Assembly (NCBI RefSeq): GCF_000801105.2
Contig: NC_079518.1
Coordinates: 13,772,106 to 13,836,105, forward strand
Origin: Raphanus sativus
Lineage: Eukaryota > Streptophyta > Magnoliopsida > Brassicales > Brassicaceae
Direction: 5' to 3'
Length of the DNA: 64,000 nucleotides
In this document: piece after piece, positions 12,760 through 24,254 of the stretch
Layout of the letters: the number at the start of each line of letters is the position of its first letter
Numbering within the stretch: position 1 is the first letter of the stretch
The notes under the pieces: model-generated
What the model saw: only the letters and a program-made list of their open reading frames with translations
What the model was told of the DNA's origin: nothing
Databases searched by the model: none
Translations under genes and position numbers: made by a program

Positions 12760-14059
12760 GGAAAAAAGTTTCCTAGCTATACGACGTTTACGCTAATATG
12801 GTGGAAACCATCCGATGTATTAGAATGTGTCAGTAACTACACGAAATTTATGTTAATACATGCCACATGTACGAAGTTTATGTTAATATGGTGCCAACAT
12901 CACAGTCGGGTTAAATTGATCTAAATTTAACTTAATGGAATCAATCCGTAATTTATTAAGTTTAATAAATTTAATAATTTTTCCAAAAAAACTGATTTAT
13001 TAAGATTAATAAATCTAATTGATTTTATTAATGAACTTAATAAACTTAAGAAATTCCTAAACTTAATGATTTATTAAATTTAATAAATTAATTAAAATTA
13101 ATTAAAATTAATAATTTACTAAACTTAACAAAGTTAATAAATTTATAAATCTTACTAAAATTATTAATCTTATTACACCTATTAATAAAATTAATAAACT
13201 TTATAATTTATGAAAATTAAATATATAAATTTAATTATTAAAATGATTAAACTTATTAAAAATATTAATAAAATTATTAAACTTAAATAAATTAATAAAA
13301 TTAACAGTTTATTAAATTAAATAAATTTAATAAACATAATTTTTTTAAAAAAATAATAATTTATAAAACTTAATCAAATTAATAATCTTAATAAACTTAA
13401 TTATTTATTAAATTATTAAACTTATTAAACATAATAAATTTATTAAACTTAATAAAATAATAAACTTAATAATTTATTAAACATAATAAATTAATTAAAC
13501 TTCATAAATTTATTAAAACTAATAAATTTAGAAACATAATAAACTTTATGATTTATTGAACTTAATAAAATTTTAAAACTTAACTTAATAAACTTAATAA
13601 CTTATTAAAATATATAAATTTATTGGTTTTATTAATTTTAAGTTTAATAAGTGTAATAGTTTTAATAAGTTTAACAAAATTATTAAATTATAAAATTAGT
13701 AAATTATTAATTTTAATTAATTTATTAAATTCAATAAATTATTAAGTTTATTAAGTTCATTAATAAAATCAATTAGGTTTATTAATCTTTTTTTGCTAAG
13801 AAAGGTTTATTAATTTTAATAAATCAGTTTTTTTGAAAAAATTATTAAATTTATTAAATTTAATAAACTACGGATTGACCTCATTAACTTAAATTTAGAT
13901 TAATTTAACCCGACTGTGATGTTGGCATCATATTAACATAAACTTCGTATATGTGGCATGTATTAACATAAATTTCGTGTAATTATTAACACATTTTAAT
14001 ACATCGGATGGTTTCTACCATATTAGTGTAAACTTCGTGCAGCGTGAAAACTTTTTTCC
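12760..14059. mobile_element. 1.3-kb foldback (giant inverted repeat) element, copy 1
   Basis: The left end (GGAAAAAAGTTT..., then CTAATATGGTGGAAACCATC) recurs reverse-complemented at the right end. Pairing continues inward through GGGTTAAATTGATCTAAATT and the long TTAATAAACTTAAT-type core, so nearly the entire element is two arms of over 500 bp. The core is almost pure A/T. The right arm has a short extra stretch at about 13788-13806 bordered by a repeated GGTTTATTAAT. It lies about 0.2 kb upstream of the SCL13 transcription start region. Class (MULE-like or Foldback) is not decided; no clear target duplication was found. Confidence 0.75.
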
Positions 14060-14189
14060 AAAAAAGACAATGGTTAGTGGCTTAGTGCTAATACTGCCGT
14101 CCAAAAGTCAATGGTCAGAGTGGCATTTTAAGTGAATAAAAGGAATAAAAGGGACATTTAATAGGGTCCAAGCGTGTCATGACATTTTA

Positions 14190-14978
14190 CACTTTTTATA
14201 TCCTCTCCATCCTCAACAACAAGCTTTGATTCTTGAGTATGCAATCAAACCTTCTTCTTCTCTCTGTTCCCTTCCAGTAATCTCCAACACCAATCGCTTC
14301 AGGTTCTCTCCTTAAGATTAGCTTTCGTGATAATCTATGGCACTACTACTCCCTTTCTCCTTTATTTGTCATGTCAACACTTTTCAATTCCATTTACTCT
14401 TCTTTTTTTCCCTTATATTGAACTGTGTTCTTCTTATATAATTCAACTCTGTTTCAGGCCTCTTATATGTTTTTGAATCCCAGCTTTCATGTGCCTTTAG
14501 TTGTTGGGTTTGAAGGATATGAGATTATACCTCAGTAGCCAAAATCAATTTGTCTATGTCCTATCTTGTGTTGATTTAGAATTACATAAATGTATAAAAA
14601 TCATGACTTTTTTAACCCTCTCAAATTTAATCTTTTCAGTCCAATAGTTGAATCCCTGATTTCAGGGTTTGACTCTGAACTGATTTGGTTTCTGGGATAA
14701 AAGTTTCTATCTTTGGTAATAGAAATCTTAAGGCAGTACCAAAAAAACCCATTTTGTATTCTTGAAAGATGTTAGATCTGTTTTTGTGATGACCCCTATG
14801 ATCTGATGGGGTTTGCAAAATGGGTTTTGAGTACATTCTTGTCGCATACGTCTTAGAAATAAACTGTTCACTAGAACTAGACTCTTTGCTTCTATTTAAA
14901 GTTGCCTCACTTGTCCTTCTATTCCTTTTCCATGTAGACAGGTCGGTTCAGTCAAAGACGATTCACTAGAGGGTTATA
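14190..14978 (+). promoter_or_regulatory. SCL13: SCL13 core promoter and 5' leader with intron, copy 1
   Basis: A TATA-like TTTTTATATCC at about 14193-14203 precedes a CA-rich leader start. The leader carries a likely intron with donor after 14302 (CTTCAG/GTTCTC) and acceptor at 14941 (GTAGACAG/GTCGG), leaving 37 bases before the ATG at 14979. An additional acceptor-like TTTCAG lies at about 14457. A leader intron is a feature I recall for Arabidopsis PAT1-branch GRAS genes; here it is inferred from splice signals only. Confidence 0.5.
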
Positions 14979-16559
14979 ATGCAAACATCTCAGAAACATC
15001 ACACTGCAGCTGGACTTCACATGCTGTATCCTCAACCACACTGTTCACCTCAGTTTCAAATGATAGACAACAACAACAACAATGGCTCATCCAAAGAAAG
15101 CTTCTTCACCCTCGAATCATCCGGTCCTCTTCCTTCCTATGACTCCCCTTCCGTGAGCATCACATCTGCCCGGACTCCGTTCTCTCCTCACTCATGCATC
15201 TCTGATCCACATCCTTCCCCTGAAAACGTCTACGGATCTCCCTTGAGCGCAGCATCTTCCTACGTCTACGACGAAGCCGGGATCAAGAGCAAGATCCGTG
15301 AGCTTGAGGACTCCCTGCTCAGCGGTGACCCCAAAGTCGAAGAATACTCAGGCTTCAGCCCAGCTGCTGGGAAGTCATGGAACTGGGATGAGCTCTTGGC
15401 CTTGACTCCACAGCTGGACTTGAAAGAAGTGCTAATGGAGGGGGCCCGGGCGGTCGCCGACGGGGACTTCGCCACGGCCTGTGGCTTCATCGACGTCCTG
15501 GAACAGATGGTGTCGGTCTCAGGCACTCCGGTCCAACGGCTAGGTGCTTACATGGCGGAAGGGCTTAGAGCGAGGCTGGAAGGCTCTGGAGGGAATATCT
15601 ACAGAGCCTTGAAGTGCAATGAACCAACGGGAAGGGAGCTCATGTCTTACATGGGAGTTCTCTACGAGATCTGCCCTTACTGGAAGTTCGCGTACACGGC
15701 TTCAAACGCCGCTATCTTGGAAGCAACGGCTGGTGATAGCAAAATCCACGTCATCGATTTCCAGATCGCGCAGGGGTCACAGTACATGTTCCTCATCCAC
15801 GAGCTCGCGAAACGTCCCGGTGGCGCGCCGCTGCTGCGTGTCACGGGAGTGGATGATTCGCAGTCCAGGTATGCACGCGGGGGAGGGCTCGGTTTGGTAG
15901 GTGAGAAGCTAGCGAAGATGGCAGAGTCGTGCGGTGTGCCGTTTGAGTTTCGCGATGCGGTCATGTCCGGGTGCAAGGTCCACAGGGAGCACTTGGGTGT
16001 GGAGCCTGGGTTCGCAGTAGTTGTGAACTTCCCTTACGTGTTGCACCACATGCCTGACGAGAGCGTGAGCGTGGAGAATCACAGAGACAGGCTGCTACAC
16101 CTGATCAAGAGCCTCGGGCCACCGAGGCTCGTGACGCTGGTGGAGCAGGAATCCAACACCAACACGTCGCCTTTCCTGTCGCGGTTCGCGGAGACGCTTG
16201 ATTATTACACGGCGATGTTTGAGTCGATAGACGCGGCGAGGCCGAGGGATGATAAGCAGAGGATCAGCGCGGAGCAGCAGTGTGTGGCGAGGGACATAGT
16301 GAACATGATAGCGTGCGAGGAGAGGGAGAGAGTTGAGAGGCACGAGGTGCTTGGGAAGTGGAGGGTGAGGATGATGATGGCTGGGTTCGTGGGATGGCCT
16401 GTCAGCAGATCCGCGGCGTTTGCAGCGAGTGAGATGCTTAAAGGTTACGACAAGAACTACAAACTAGGAGGGAGTGAAGGAGCGCTGTATCTGTTCTGGA
16501 AGAGGAGACCAATGGCTACATGTTCCGCTTGGAAACCAAACCCAAATCAGATTGTGTAG
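14979..16559 (+). CDS. SCL13: GRAS transcription regulator SCL13 (PAT1 branch), copy 1
   Basis: This is a single-exon 526-residue protein, close to the roughly 529 residues recalled for Arabidopsis SCL13. The N-terminal third is low-complexity (Asn run, Ser/Pro-rich). The GRAS domain follows from about residue 145: leucine heptad region (WDELLALTPQLDLKEVL), VHIID motif as IHVIDFQIAQGSQ near residue 255, a PFYRE-region segment (FEFRDAV, residue 325 Arg), RVER-like region, and the SAW segment ending LYLFWKRRPM. Family members act in nucleus and cytoplasm; SCL13 is known as a positive regulator of phytochrome-B red-light signalling. The ATG is the first in the exon and is followed by open frame to TAG. 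It differs from copy 2 at residues 160 (Ala/Ser), 325 (Arg/His) and 426 (Lys/Arg). No MAP70-5 gene is seen downstream, where Arabidopsis has one. Confidence 0.95.
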   Translation: MQTSQKHHTAAGLHMLYPQPHCSPQFQMIDNNNNNGSSKESFFTLESSGPLPSYDSPSVSITSARTPFSPHSCISDPHPSPENVYGSPLSAASSYVYDEAGIKSKIRELEDSLLSGDPKVEEYSGFSPAAGKSWNWDELLALTPQLDLKEVLMEGARAVADGDFATACGFIDVLEQMVSVSGTPVQRLGAYMAEGLRARLEGSGGNIYRALKCNEPTGRELMSYMGVLYEICPYWKFAYTASNAAILEATAGDSKIHVIDFQIAQGSQYMFLIHELAKRPGGAPLLRVTGVDDSQSRYARGGGLGLVGEKLAKMAESCGVPFEFRDAVMSGCKVHREHLGVEPGFAVVVNFPYVLHHMPDESVSVENHRDRLLHLIKSLGPPRLVTLVEQESNTNTSPFLSRFAETLDYYTAMFESIDAARPRDDKQRISAEQQCVARDIVNMIACEERERVERHEVLGKWRVRMMMAGFVGWPVSRSAAFAASEMLKGYDKNYKLGGSEGALYLFWKRRPMATCSAWKPNPNQIV

Positions 16560-17076
16560 GACATGGTGGTTGAACTGAGAGTGGATAACGGAGAAGAGCA
16601 CACAACAGGCACATCTCACGCCTGTAAATTTTTGAGGATGTGCAATGATGTTTTCAGTTGTAGCATAAACTATAAAGTCAACTAGTTAAATACTATATAT
16701 TTGTATACAAAGCAAACCTGGTAATTGTTTTTTTTTTCTCTCCTGTAAATTTGCTGTTGTTGTGGGCGTGGGTGCTACTAGTGAACTATAACCAAAGCAT
16801 TACTTAATCTTCTGAACCAAAAATTTGAAGTAAAAAACATATTCAGACCAATATTTACAGGTCAGGTTGTGGTTCTGTCTGATAAGCCTTAAAAGAAGTT
16901 TTACCAATCAACCGACAAAACAAAGGGTTGAACAAAGTACAGGTCGTCATCTCCATTCTGTCCTTTCACCTTGATAAGGTCCAAGCTTCCTTTATTGTCG
17001 TTTGGTTCTCCATATAATAATAACAATTTATAACTATTGCAAACTGTTGTTTGGATAATGCTACATTGTTTCATCT
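16560..17076 (+). other. SCL13 3' region and LINE target flank
   Basis: This is the 3' untranslated and intergenic sequence of SCL13. It is alignable with 57326-57830 in copy 2 but with numerous substitutions and indels, more diverged than the upstream flank. No further gene is seen before the LINE. Confidence 0.6.
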
Positions 17077-17087
17077 AATAAGTTAAT

Positions 17088-20000
17088 TTGGAGACTCGGG
17101 TAAAAGAAGGGAAAGCAGAGAAGATATTAAAAACAGTGTTTAAAGATTGGTCCTCTATAACAAATTATGAGGAAAGTAGAGGAGGAAGAATTTGGTTACT
17201 TTGGAGAGATATGATACGTATGACTCCGGTTTATAAATCGGATCAAATTGTTACCTGTTTGGTGGAGCTGCAGGGCGAGGAAGAATTTTATTGTTCGTGT
17301 ATATATGCTAGCAACTCAGTTGAAGGGAGGAAAGAGCTATGGGAAGATTTGATGCATCATCACAACTCACCAAGATTCTGTAATAAAGCCTGGATGATCA
17401 TGGGGGATTTCAATGAAATACTGGATGGTGCCGAGAGTTCGAGGTTTGATAGCATGAGTAGGATTCCCTGTGGGATGAGAGACTTTCAGAATTTGGTTCT
17501 TCATTGTCAGTTGACTGATATGGCATTCCAAGGTCCGCAGTATACTTGGTGTAACAAGAGGGAGGAAGGAGTTATTTGTAAGAAGCTTGATAGGGTTATG
17601 CTTAATGAAGTGGCTTTTAGAAGATTTGGTAATGCGTATTCGGTGTTTGAATCAGGAGGGTGCTCTGATCATATGAGGTGTAAGGTTCAGTTGTTTATGC
17701 AGAGTGAGAAGATCAAAAGGCCTTTCAAATATATCAATGCAACTGCTAGTCTTCCTGAGTTCATTCCGTTGGTTCAGGGTTATTGGGGATCAACTGAGAG
17801 ACTATTTCATTCTACTTCAGCTATGTTCAGGTTTGCAAAGAAGCTAAAGCATTTAAAGCCATTGATTAGAGAGCTTGGTAGGAATAAGATGGGGAATCTG
17901 ACGAAAAGAGCTAAAGAAGCACTGGATATACTCTGCGAGAAGCAAAAGGCCACTCTTACTACTCCTAGCGATGTAGCAGTGCAAGAAGAGTCTGTAGCTT
18001 ATGGCAACTGGCTACATGTTGCTACTTTGGAGGAAGATTTTTTGAAACAGCGGGCTAAGTTGCATTGGTTAGAAGTGGGAGACCAGAACAATAAAACTTT
18101 TCACCGTGCTATCAAATCAAGACAAGCTCAAAACATGATCAGAGAGATAAGAGATAGATATGGTAGAGTAAAGACAAAGCATGCTGAGATAAAGGTGGAG
18201 GCAGAGTATTTTTTCTCAGAGCTATTGAACCATATACCTGATAACTATCAAGGAGTTGCTGAGGAGGAGCTGCAGGAATTACTTCATTTTCGCTGTAGTA
18301 CAGAAGATTGCATTCTTTTAGAAGAGGAAGTGAAGGAAGAAGAGATACGAAGAGTCCTTTTTGCAATGCCAAACAACAAATCACCTGGACCTGATGGCTA
18401 TCCCTGTGAGTTCTATAAAGCCACTTGGTCTATAATCTCTCAGGATTTTGTTGTCGCCGTTCAGTCAGTTTTCAAGTTTGGGTTCTTGCCGAAGGGGGTA
18501 AACTCAACAATTCTTGCTTTAGTTCCCAAGAAATTGGACTCAATGGAGATGAAGGACTATCGTCCTATAGCTTGCTGCAACGTCCTCTATAAGATAGTTT
18601 CTAAGATTTTGGCTAATAGATTGAAGGTGCTCTTGCCAAGAATCATTACAGAAACTCAGTCTGCTTTCGTCCATGGTCGATTGCTTATGGAGAATGTGTT
18701 ACTCGCTTCTGAAATAGTCAAGGGGTACCATAAAGAAAATGTGACTCCCAGATGTGCAATGAAGATTGACATCTCCAAGGCATTCGATTCTGTGCAGTGG
18801 GATTTCCTGTTGAAGTGTTTGAAGGTATTGGGGTTTCCGGCAAAGTTCATGCATTGGATTGAATTGTGTGTTACAAGTCCATCATTCTCAGTTCAAGTAA
18901 ATGGTGATCTGGCTGGCTATTTTCAAAGCTCGAGGGGACTTAGACATGGTTGCTCATTGTCGCCATATTTGTTTGTGCTCTGTATGAATGTTTTGTCGCA
19001 GAAGATTGATAAAGCAGTGCTAGATAAGAAGTTTAAGCTTCATCCCGGTTGCAAAAATCTCTCTTTAACACATTTGTGTTTTGCGGATGATCTTATGGTA
19101 TTTGTAGAAGGCTCAAAGAAGTCAGTGGAAGGGGCTCTCTCAGTTTTTGAAGTATTTGAAAAGTGGTCGGGGTTGAAGATAAGTCTTGAGAAATCAACTA
19201 TTTATATGGCGGGAGTGTGTGAGGCTGAGAAGATTAGTATTCTGACTAACTTTCCGTTTGCTACAGGAGAGCTTCCTGTGAGGTATTTGGGTTTACCTCT
19301 TATGACTCAAATCATGAGAAAGCAAGATTATTTACCACTGGTGGAGCAGATTAGAAGTCGTATATGTTCTTGGATGAGTAGATTTTTGTCATATGCAGGA
19401 AGACTCCAATTGGTTAAATCAGTACTATTGAGCATTGTTAACTTCTGGGCAACAGTCTTTCGTCTGCCTAGTTCTTGTGTAAAAGAAGTGGAGCAAATCT
19501 GTGCTGCATTTTTGTGGACAGGTCCTGCTCTCAAGACCACAAATGCTAAGGTAGCATGGGGTGATGTTTGCAGTTTGAAGAGTGAGGGTGGTCTGAGAAT
19601 TAGGAACCTAAAGGAGGTTAACAAGGTTTACGGGTTGAAGCTGATTTGGAGACTACTAACTGGAGATGCGTTGTGGGGGAAATGGATTAAAGCCAATGTA
19701 CTCAAGGGCAAAAGCTTCTGGGAAGTTAGTCAAAAAATGCAGAATGGATCTTGGATGTGGAGAAAATTACTGAAGCTTCGTGATGTCGCAAAGTCTTTTT
19801 ACAAAAAAGAAATTGGGAATGGGAGGCATGTCTCATTTTGGTTCGACGTCTGGTCAGTCAAAGGGGCTCTGTTTGATATACTTGGGCCTCGAGGGATTAT
19901 TGATTTGGGAGTAAGGAAAGAGGAGACATTGGAAGATGCTATTTTGAAAGTTAGAAGGAGGAGAAGACATCGTTTAAGTACGCTCAATGAGATTGAAAAT

Positions 20001-20641
20001 GAGTTGGAGGTTATTTCGAATAAGCTAAATCCTGAGGTTGAAGATATTAGCCTTTGGAAAAGGGAGTCGGGGTATAGGAATGTCTTCTCTACTCGTGAGA
20101 TTTGGCTAATGATTCGAGAAAGCAGACCTCAGTGTAGTTGGGCGAGAGGCATATGGTTTCCTCAAGCAACTCCGAAGTATGTGTTTATGGCGTGGTTGTC
20201 GGCAAGAAATAGAATGTCTACTCTAGATAGAATTGCCAAATGGAGCCAGAATATAGATACTGAGTGTGTGCTCTGCAAAAGTGCAATGGAGTCAAGAAGT
20301 CATCTCTTTTTTGAGTGTACTTTCTCTGCTCAAATTTGGGAGTATATTGTGAAAGGGATACTGTGTAGTGATTACACAACAGACTGGCTGGAGATATTGA
20401 GTATTATAACAGATCAGAAGAGGGAGAAGATGAGCTTGTTCTGTGTAAGATATGCGTTCAGTTAGTGATCTATACAGTTTGGAGAGAGCGGAATAGGATA
20501 AGGCATGGTGAGAAGGCTATGCCATTGCCCGTGATTCAGAAGATGGTAGACAAAGGAATGCGTAACAAAATTAATTTGATGAAGAGAGGAGTCAAAGGGA
20601 TGGATAAGCTAATGCAATTTTGGTTTCAAACTAGATTGTAA
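17088..20641 (+). pseudogene. LINE ORF2 (endonuclease, reverse transcriptase), truncated and frameshifted
   Basis: The reading frame is already open at the insertion junction; no native start codon is present. Order of domains: C-terminal part of the apurinic-type endonuclease (MGDFNEI, GCSDHM), reverse transcriptase (PGPDGYPCEFY near residue 430, LRHGCSLSPYLF, catalytic FADDL near residue 665, YLGLPL), and the zf-RVT region with a Cys/His cluster (CVLC...H...C near residues 1065-1085). The frame stops at 20465, but one base earlier in phase it continues VIYTVWRERNRIRHGE to TAA at 20641. A single-base loss at about 20458-20460 therefore broke the C-terminus. Enzymatic residues are intact, but truncation makes the copy non-autonomous. 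Confidence 0.9.
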
Positions 20642-20763
20642 TTAGTATTAGCCATAGGAGTGGTTTGAGTTTGTGTTTTATTCCAAAGTAAAAAGGTTGC
20701 ACTAGATTGTATAAAGGCTTTTTTGGATTGAATAAAATTTCACATTCATTCAAAAAAAAAAAA
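17088..20763 (+). mobile_element. LINE (L1-type non-LTR retrotransposon), 5' truncated
   Basis: The element is 3676 bp, begins directly inside the endonuclease coding region and ends in an A-rich tail. An 11-bp target duplication AATAAGTTAAT flanks it (17077-17087 and 20764-20774). Copy 2 has the unduplicated site at about 57822-57832 (AATGAGTTAGT). Together these show target-primed insertion after the two copies diverged. The missing 5' part would have held ORF1 and the start of the endonuclease. Confidence 0.95.
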
Positions 20764-23136
20764 AATAAGTTAATCACCAAACCAGAAGACTTGGAGGCAG
20801 AGAAGGGAAGAGTTCCATTTTATTTGAAAACTAGGGTCGGCCCGTCCTGCGGGCGGGATGATAATTTAAATAATTAGAGTAAATATTTTTGATTTTGTTT
20901 AATATTTGTTTTTATTTTAAAATGTTTTGTTCTATATTAGTATGAAACATTATTTTATAGATTGTTATTTTTTTATACATTTTCATTTTCATTACAATTA
21001 ACTAATTTTTTTAAAAAGATAGTAAGAATGTTTATTTGAGATTTTATTCTGTTTTAGTTTTAATAGTGTAGAATTGTTGATTTATTTGTTTAATTTGAAG
21101 TTATCTAGTTTTATTCATTCTCTTACATTATTTTATACCGTGTGTCTCTTATTTGATTATATAACTATATATATTATATTTTTATACAGTTGTTTATAGT
21201 TTTCTTGTTCTTGACATAACTTAACATATCTTTTAAATAAAACATTGATTTTTTATTTTTATATTTATTCTTTATTTCTGTATTTTATTCTAATTTTTCT
21301 TTAAAATTTTGATTATATATTAATTTATTTTATTGTGGTCTTAATTTCGTAGAAACTTTTTTAATCTATTATGTATTACTATTTGGTTGTATTTTTCTTT
21401 ATTTTTTTAATTTTTTAATCTTGAGCTTCGTGATAAAGTGGTGGAATCATTTCATAAGCTTTGCGCTTTTTATATGCATTTGATAAAACGTGTAGACACA
21501 ATATCTCTAAAAAATTGTTTTCATTCCTTTTCCGAAGTGTATGTATTTTAGATGAAATTATATATTGTGCACTAAAATAATTTTACACTGATGTTTTTTT
21601 TTTGTTAGATTGTAATTAAACTATTGACTAAAAAGGACTTTTGGGTTGCTAACATTTTACTAATAATTTAAGTTAATAGAATAAGATGATAAGGAATATA
21701 GAGTGTTTAATACATTTCTAAAAATTAAAATGTCAAATTTTTAGACAACTTATTTTGATGAGGTTCACATGAGTAGAGAGGGTTAAACCACATCCCTTAT
21801 ATATTATTTTAGGAGCACTCAAAATAAATAACCTTCACTTGATGTGTAATTTACATGAGTGCCATTTCCTACGTGGCAGCCTCACAAGCACTCTCACACT
21901 TTTTTTTGAAAGACCCTTTGTTTACTAGAATTATTACATCATATGCCATTAGTCATTACCATATAAATGTATACGATTTATATTCTTATATTATTTACGT
22001 GTAGATAGAGATCCGTGGTAACAATGGCATAATACTTTTGTGAACTATTATTTGCCTATTTTATTCATATTTCTTATGTTTCAATGTTTTATATAATTAA
22101 TGTTTTATATAATTAATATGATACTACTTACGAAGTGGACGATATATTTCATAGTAATATAAGATTATATATCTTTTTATTATTTGTTATTTCTATAATT
22201 CAAATTTCAGGAGCAGCGTGGATGAATTTTGTTTTAGTCCATTATAATAATTCAGAAACGTCTAAGTTCAACTTATAATTAAAATTCTTTTGGTCGATAT
22301 ATTTCATATATTGGATAATATTAGACGCGGCTCCGTATAACTAAATATTGCTTGCTGAATATTATATCCTCTTGAAATTTTCATTATGATTAAACGTGGT
22401 CATAAATTATTTTTTGTGTTAATGACCGAGAACTTATACCAAAATTAAACATGGTCATAAGATGACGGTCTAATTTAGGCAACATGTGATTTGAAACGAA
22501 TATTGATTTATTACATTCATTTATTACATACCTTTTTGTCGAGAATGAATTTTCGATTTATTGAAAATAAGGTAAGTGAATATTTTGCCTTGGACACCAA
22601 ATACTAAGATTTAATCGCTTTGTGTAACAAACACAATAATTTTAATGCTGTTTCGCTTGAGGTATGTTATTTAAAAAACAAATATTAATTCTCAACCGAG
22701 ACTGAGGTTATTATGTATATCATGATTTGCCATGATCTTCAATATTTATTATGTATCAGTTAGAACGTGTTTTATGGTATTAGGGCTTTGATTATAGATG
22801 TCGAACTATACAAATAAATGGAAACGTAAAATTATTGTGAATCATTTTTCCAAATATACCACGGACGAAATTGGCGCAACAGCATTAAAATTTGTTCTGA
22901 TCAAGATTACAAATAAAATTATTTTCAATCGAGCTATTAATTCCTTCTAACTTGACTAGCTAGACCTATGCACCTCACATTTTTGTATGACTTTTATTCT
23001 TTACAAAAGTCATTAGTTACAATTTTGTTTTAATATTCAAATGTGTATATCAATGTAATGATATATTTGTTTAACGCTGGAGTAATATAAATTTAATATT
23101 AAAATGTGTATATCAATGTAGTATATTTTTTCTAAT

Positions 23137-23140
<4 letters not shown>

Positions 23141-23186
<46 letters not shown>
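23141..23186. repeat. (TA)n microsatellite
   Basis: An uninterrupted TA dinucleotide run of over 40 bp lies in AT-rich DNA inside the Helitron. Confidence 0.9.
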
Positions 23187-23189
<3 letters not shown>

Positions 23190-23667
23190 TGAGTATATCA
23201 ATGCAATTCAATATGTTTGACCGAAATAAAGACAGTTATTGTTTTCTATAATACATTACAAATTATAATCATGTTGTTATGATAATGGCAATCATCGCTA
23301 TAAATGATAATCATGTCAATACCTGCTCGATATTAACTCAAACGGATTGATGTTACGAAGTAAATAAATTCAAATGGATTGATATTGCACTTATAAATCA
23401 TAATTTATTGATATTACTTCAACCATGACATCAAATACTTTTTGGTGTAATATTGTATTTATCATACAATGTTTATGGTGTAATATTGAAGCTGTATTCT
23501 TTCCAAATTTTATGATCAATTAGGGATTGTAGACGTGATTTGTGGCGTGGTTATTTTAAAAAACTTCAAAGCTTATTTTATTTACATATCCAAAATTTCG
23601 TTGAATCGCTTAACATGAATAATATGTAATATTTGTGCATATGATTTTTATCTTTTAATATCTATAT

Positions 23668-24192
23668 ACAGTAAAACCTCTATAACTTAATAATCTCTAT
23701 AAATTAATAATTTTTTTCGGTCTCGAGTTGGTTCGGTTCAAAATATGATACAAATCAATAAAATAATAAGATAATATTTTTTATACAAAATCCTATGTAA
23801 ATATATGGTCCCATTAAAATCATAAGTTAATAATTTATATTTATACATATTATTATATTGTTTGTTTTGTATTCACAATGAAATTATCTTTATATCTTCT
23901 TAACACTTAATATATTTTTGATGATAATTAGTAATATTATATCTAAAAGACATTTAAGTTCTATGTAATATATATTATATACACCAAATAATATAATAAA
24001 ATTTATAAAGATGTCAAATTTCAAAAAATAACAATTATTGTTTTATATACTAAAATCAAATGTTTTCTTATTTTAGAATAAATACATCTTAAACTAAAAA
24101 ATCTAAATAAGAAAACTTTGTAAATTAATATTACTATAAATTAATAAAATTACAAAATCCAAATATTATTAATTTATAGAAGTTTTACTTTA
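23668..24192. mobile_element. MITE nested in the Helitron
   Basis: The left end ACAGTAAAACCTCTATAACT and the right end, reading AAAGTAAAACTTCTATAAAT on the opposite strand, form imperfect terminal inverted repeats of about 22 bp around an AT-rich, non-coding core. The same arms occur in the fragment at 5262-5437. Exact borders and target duplication are not settled. Confidence 0.55.
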
Positions 24193-24204
24193 TTTAATAT
24201 TTTA

Positions 24205-24254
24205 ACTTAATGAAGTTTTTTCACCCTGCGCAGGGCGCAGGTTATCACCTAGTT
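24205..24254 (+). mobile_element. Second Helitron-like 3' terminus, opposite orientation
   Basis: The perfect palindrome CCCTGCGCAGGG is followed by CGCAGGTTATCACCTAG and then T. This is the hairpin plus CTAG/T arrangement of a Helitron 3' end on the plus strand. It faces the outer element's 3' end at 20831, so 20831-24254 is bounded by inverted Helitron-type termini. It may be a nested plus-strand Helitron or a two-ended rearranged element. Confidence 0.5.

Noticed and set aside
12900..13950. TTAATAAACTTAAT arrays considered as a satellite or CRISPR-like array
   Set aside because: The units are irregular and explained by the two arms of one foldback element; there are no unique spacers of fixed size.
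16095..16343. Minus-strand frame inside SCL13
   Set aside because: Antisense shadow of a GC-rich coding exon.
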